DNA of 7,307 nt, taken from the NCBI GenBank assembly GCA_004297645.1, contig SCUG01000484.1, forward strand, positions 1 through 7,307. The letters run 5' to 3'. Numbering within the stretch: position 1 is the first letter of the stretch; each line of letters opens with the position of its first letter. This DNA comes from Saprospiraceae bacterium (lineage in GTDB: Bacteria > Bacteroidota > Bacteroidia > Chitinophagales > Saprospiraceae). This document shows, piece by piece, positions 6,710 through 7,307 of this stretch. Made by a program: the position numbers and the translations under genes. The notes beneath the pieces were generated by a model. It was not told the DNA's origin. It was given only the letters and a program-made list of their open reading frames with translations, and did no database searches.

Positions 6710-6740
6710 CAAAGGTAAAAGAATTGGAAGGCTCCCGAAG
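6710..6740 (-). promoter_or_regulatory. Candidate Bacteroidota promoter for the crotonase-led cluster
   Basis: The minus strand shows TACCTTTG (6717-6710), an exact TAnnTTTG -7 box 29 bases before the ATG. A TTCG about 18 bases further upstream is a 3-of-4 match to the TTTG -33 element. As no terminator is visible before the ATPase, DUF4276 and E1 genes, this may drive all four. Confidence 0.5.
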
Positions 6741-6751
6741 GCACTGCTTCA

Positions 6752-6951
6752 TGACATTTTGCCGCATAGCATTACCTCTGCCGGGCTCTGGCAAAAGGGA
6801 CTGAGGGGTGATAGTTTTACTGGAAAAATCATCACCTCGTTTTCTGGAATAATGAAAATTTTGGTGCTGCGGCTAAATGTGCAGACAATCAAAATATTGC
6901 AGAAATGAGCAGATTTCAAAATGCCCGAATGAGTAGTATGGCAAAATGTCA
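6752..6951. repeat. 12-bp inverted repeat enclosing 176 bp
   Basis: TGACATTTTGCC (6752-6763) and GGCAAAATGTCA (6940-6951) are perfect reverse complements, giving a 200-bp unit with matching ends. The interior has no believable open frame. I see no target-site duplication: the flanks read gcttca on the left and agttat on the right. A miniature inverted-repeat element, a long-range RNA pairing or chance are all possible; a perfect 12-bp pair in about 600 bases is unlikely but not impossible by chance. Confidence 0.4.
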
Positions 6952-6986
6952 AGTTATTCTTGCTAATAACCGAGAAATTACGAGTA

Positions 6987-7014
6987 CCCGCTTTGTAAAG
7001 CGGGATTCTTTTTC
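6987..7014 (+). terminator. Plus-strand intrinsic-terminator-like hairpin without an obvious gene
   Basis: CCCGCTTTGTAAAGCGGG (6987-7004) is a near-perfect palindrome: a 7-8 pair stem with a 2-4 base loop. It is followed on the plus strand by ATTCTTTTTC. On the minus strand the bases after the hairpin are GTACTCG, so it would terminate only rightward transcription. No plus-strand gene of convincing quality lies upstream of it. Confidence 0.5.
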
Positions 7015-7233
7015 GAAATTTGCCATTCCGTGATTTTTGAATTACCACTTCTTTTTCCTTACTGATATCAAGGAAGTCTTTTCTTGAACATACTTTCGAA
7101 GAAAACATTGAGTGCAATTCACATTACTGATACTGCGCACAAGCGTTTTCACGCTTCACAGCAGAATGAAAATACGGCTTGGCAAAAATCCTAAACATAT
7201 CAATTCCCTCTGACAGAATTTGGAGAAACAAAG

Positions 7234-7264
7234 CAAAATTAGAAACATAGTAAGGCTCTTAAAA
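7234..7264 (-). promoter_or_regulatory. Promoter-like element facing the gene-poor stretch
   Basis: The minus strand carries TAATTTTG (7241-7234), an exact TAnnTTTG -7 box. TTTT stands 19 bases upstream, one base off the TTTG -33 element. It would drive leftward transcription through the stretch that lacks a recognisable gene, as a distal promoter for the crotonase or for an unrecognised small gene or RNA. A/T-rich sequence can produce such matches by chance. Confidence 0.35.
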
Positions 7265-7274
7265 CAGCAGCGAA

Positions 7275-7307
7275 ATGAGCACCACATACAAGACAATTTT
7301 AACGGGC
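7275..7307 (+). CDS. Possible start of a rightward gene cut by the window edge
   Basis: An ATG at 7275 opens MSTTYKTILTG and stays in frame to the edge, 11 codons in all. The run KTILTG is reminiscent of the first strand and turn of a Rossmann-type protein, but this is far too little to identify it. A competing reading exists on the minus strand: codons PVKIVLYVVLISLLF followed by TAA at 7259-7261, which would be the hydrophobic C-terminus of a leftward membrane protein. The two cannot both be right, and I have only a slight preference for the rightward one. Confidence 0.25.
   Translation, partial: MSTTYKTILTG

Larger units (their letters stand above)
6718..7258. other. Long stretch with no confident gene
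   Basis: About 540 bases, lower in GC than the coding region to the left, hold no frame I can assign to a family. The longest minus-strand frame (7117-6749, 122 codons from TTG) is rich in Ser, Cys and Lys and resembles nothing I recognise. A 42-codon plus-strand frame from ATG at 6905 (MSRFQNARMSSMAKCQ...) ends with TGA at 7033, and a 24-codon minus-strand frame (MFRIFAKPYFHSAVK...) lies before 7117. What the stretch does show is a plus-strand terminator-like hairpin, a 12-bp inverted repeat and a minus-strand promoter-like box. It could be an untranslated leader, a small-RNA locus or a decayed element. Confidence 0.5.

Noticed and set aside
6905..7033. Plus-strand open frame MSRFQNARMSSMAKCQ..., 42 codons
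   Set aside because: Its composition is protein-like, but it reads through the terminator hairpin before its stop, lacks a promoter or homologue I recognise, and is short enough to be chance.
6749..7117. Minus-strand open frame of 122 codons from TTG
   Set aside because: No family resemblance, a biased Ser/Cys/Lys composition, a weak start, and a frame that runs through both arms of the terminator hairpin and of the 12-bp inverted repeat. A fast-evolving orphan gene cannot be excluded.
7141..7156. Small hairpin AAGCG / CGCTT with a 6-base loop
   Set aside because: Only five pairs and no T tract; expected by chance in this length of sequence.
6902..7281. Direct repeat GAAATGAGCA at 6902-6911 and 7272-7281
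   Set aside because: Ten bases with no extension and no matching element between the copies; chance is a sufficient explanation.

Overview
The window looks like chromosomal DNA from a Bacteroidota bacterium, plausibly of the Saprospiria/Cytophagia type. Reasons: a fused E1 alpha/beta 2-oxoacid dehydrogenase and a DUF4286-type gene, both typical of that phylum; exact matches to the Bacteroidota -7 promoter box TAnnTTTG ahead of several genes; and start codons preceded by A-rich stretches rather than strong Shine-Dalgarno sites. Every confidently called gene lies on the minus strand, so transcription runs from the right end to the left.

Layout from right to left (transcription order). Bases 6681-7307 hold no confident gene. 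They contain a plus-strand terminator-like hairpin, a 12-bp inverted repeat enclosing 176 bp, two minus-strand -7 boxes and, at the extreme right, an ambiguous gene end or start. A crotonase-fold enoyl-CoA hydratase/isomerase follows (5910-6680). Next are an ABC/AAA_21-type ATPase (4677-5864) and a DUF4276 TOPRIM-like protein (4105-4680), coupled by an ATGA overlap. Eleven bases later comes a fused 2-oxoacid dehydrogenase E1 (2003-4093), then a DUF4286-family gene broken by three single-base shifts (1647-1950), and an acyl-CoA dehydrogenase (367-1551) with its own promoter and a good intrinsic terminator. The left edge holds the N-terminal 71 codons of an M50 site-2-type membrane protease (1-213).

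The dehydrogenase E1, acyl-CoA dehydrogenase and crotonase fit consecutive steps of branched-chain amino acid or other acyl-CoA catabolism: oxidative decarboxylation of the 2-oxoacid, alpha,beta-dehydrogenation, then hydration or isomerisation. The E2/E3 subunits and any acyl-CoA carboxylase are not in the window.

The most interesting feature is the ATPase + DUF4276 pair, the same architecture as the PARIS anti-phage system (AriA/AriB). It sits co-directionally inside the catabolic cluster and is visibly less GC-rich than its neighbours, which suggests acquisition by transfer. Calling it a defence system is inference from family architecture. Its two proteins are shorter and plainer than a fully annotated system would require, and it may be a separate branch.
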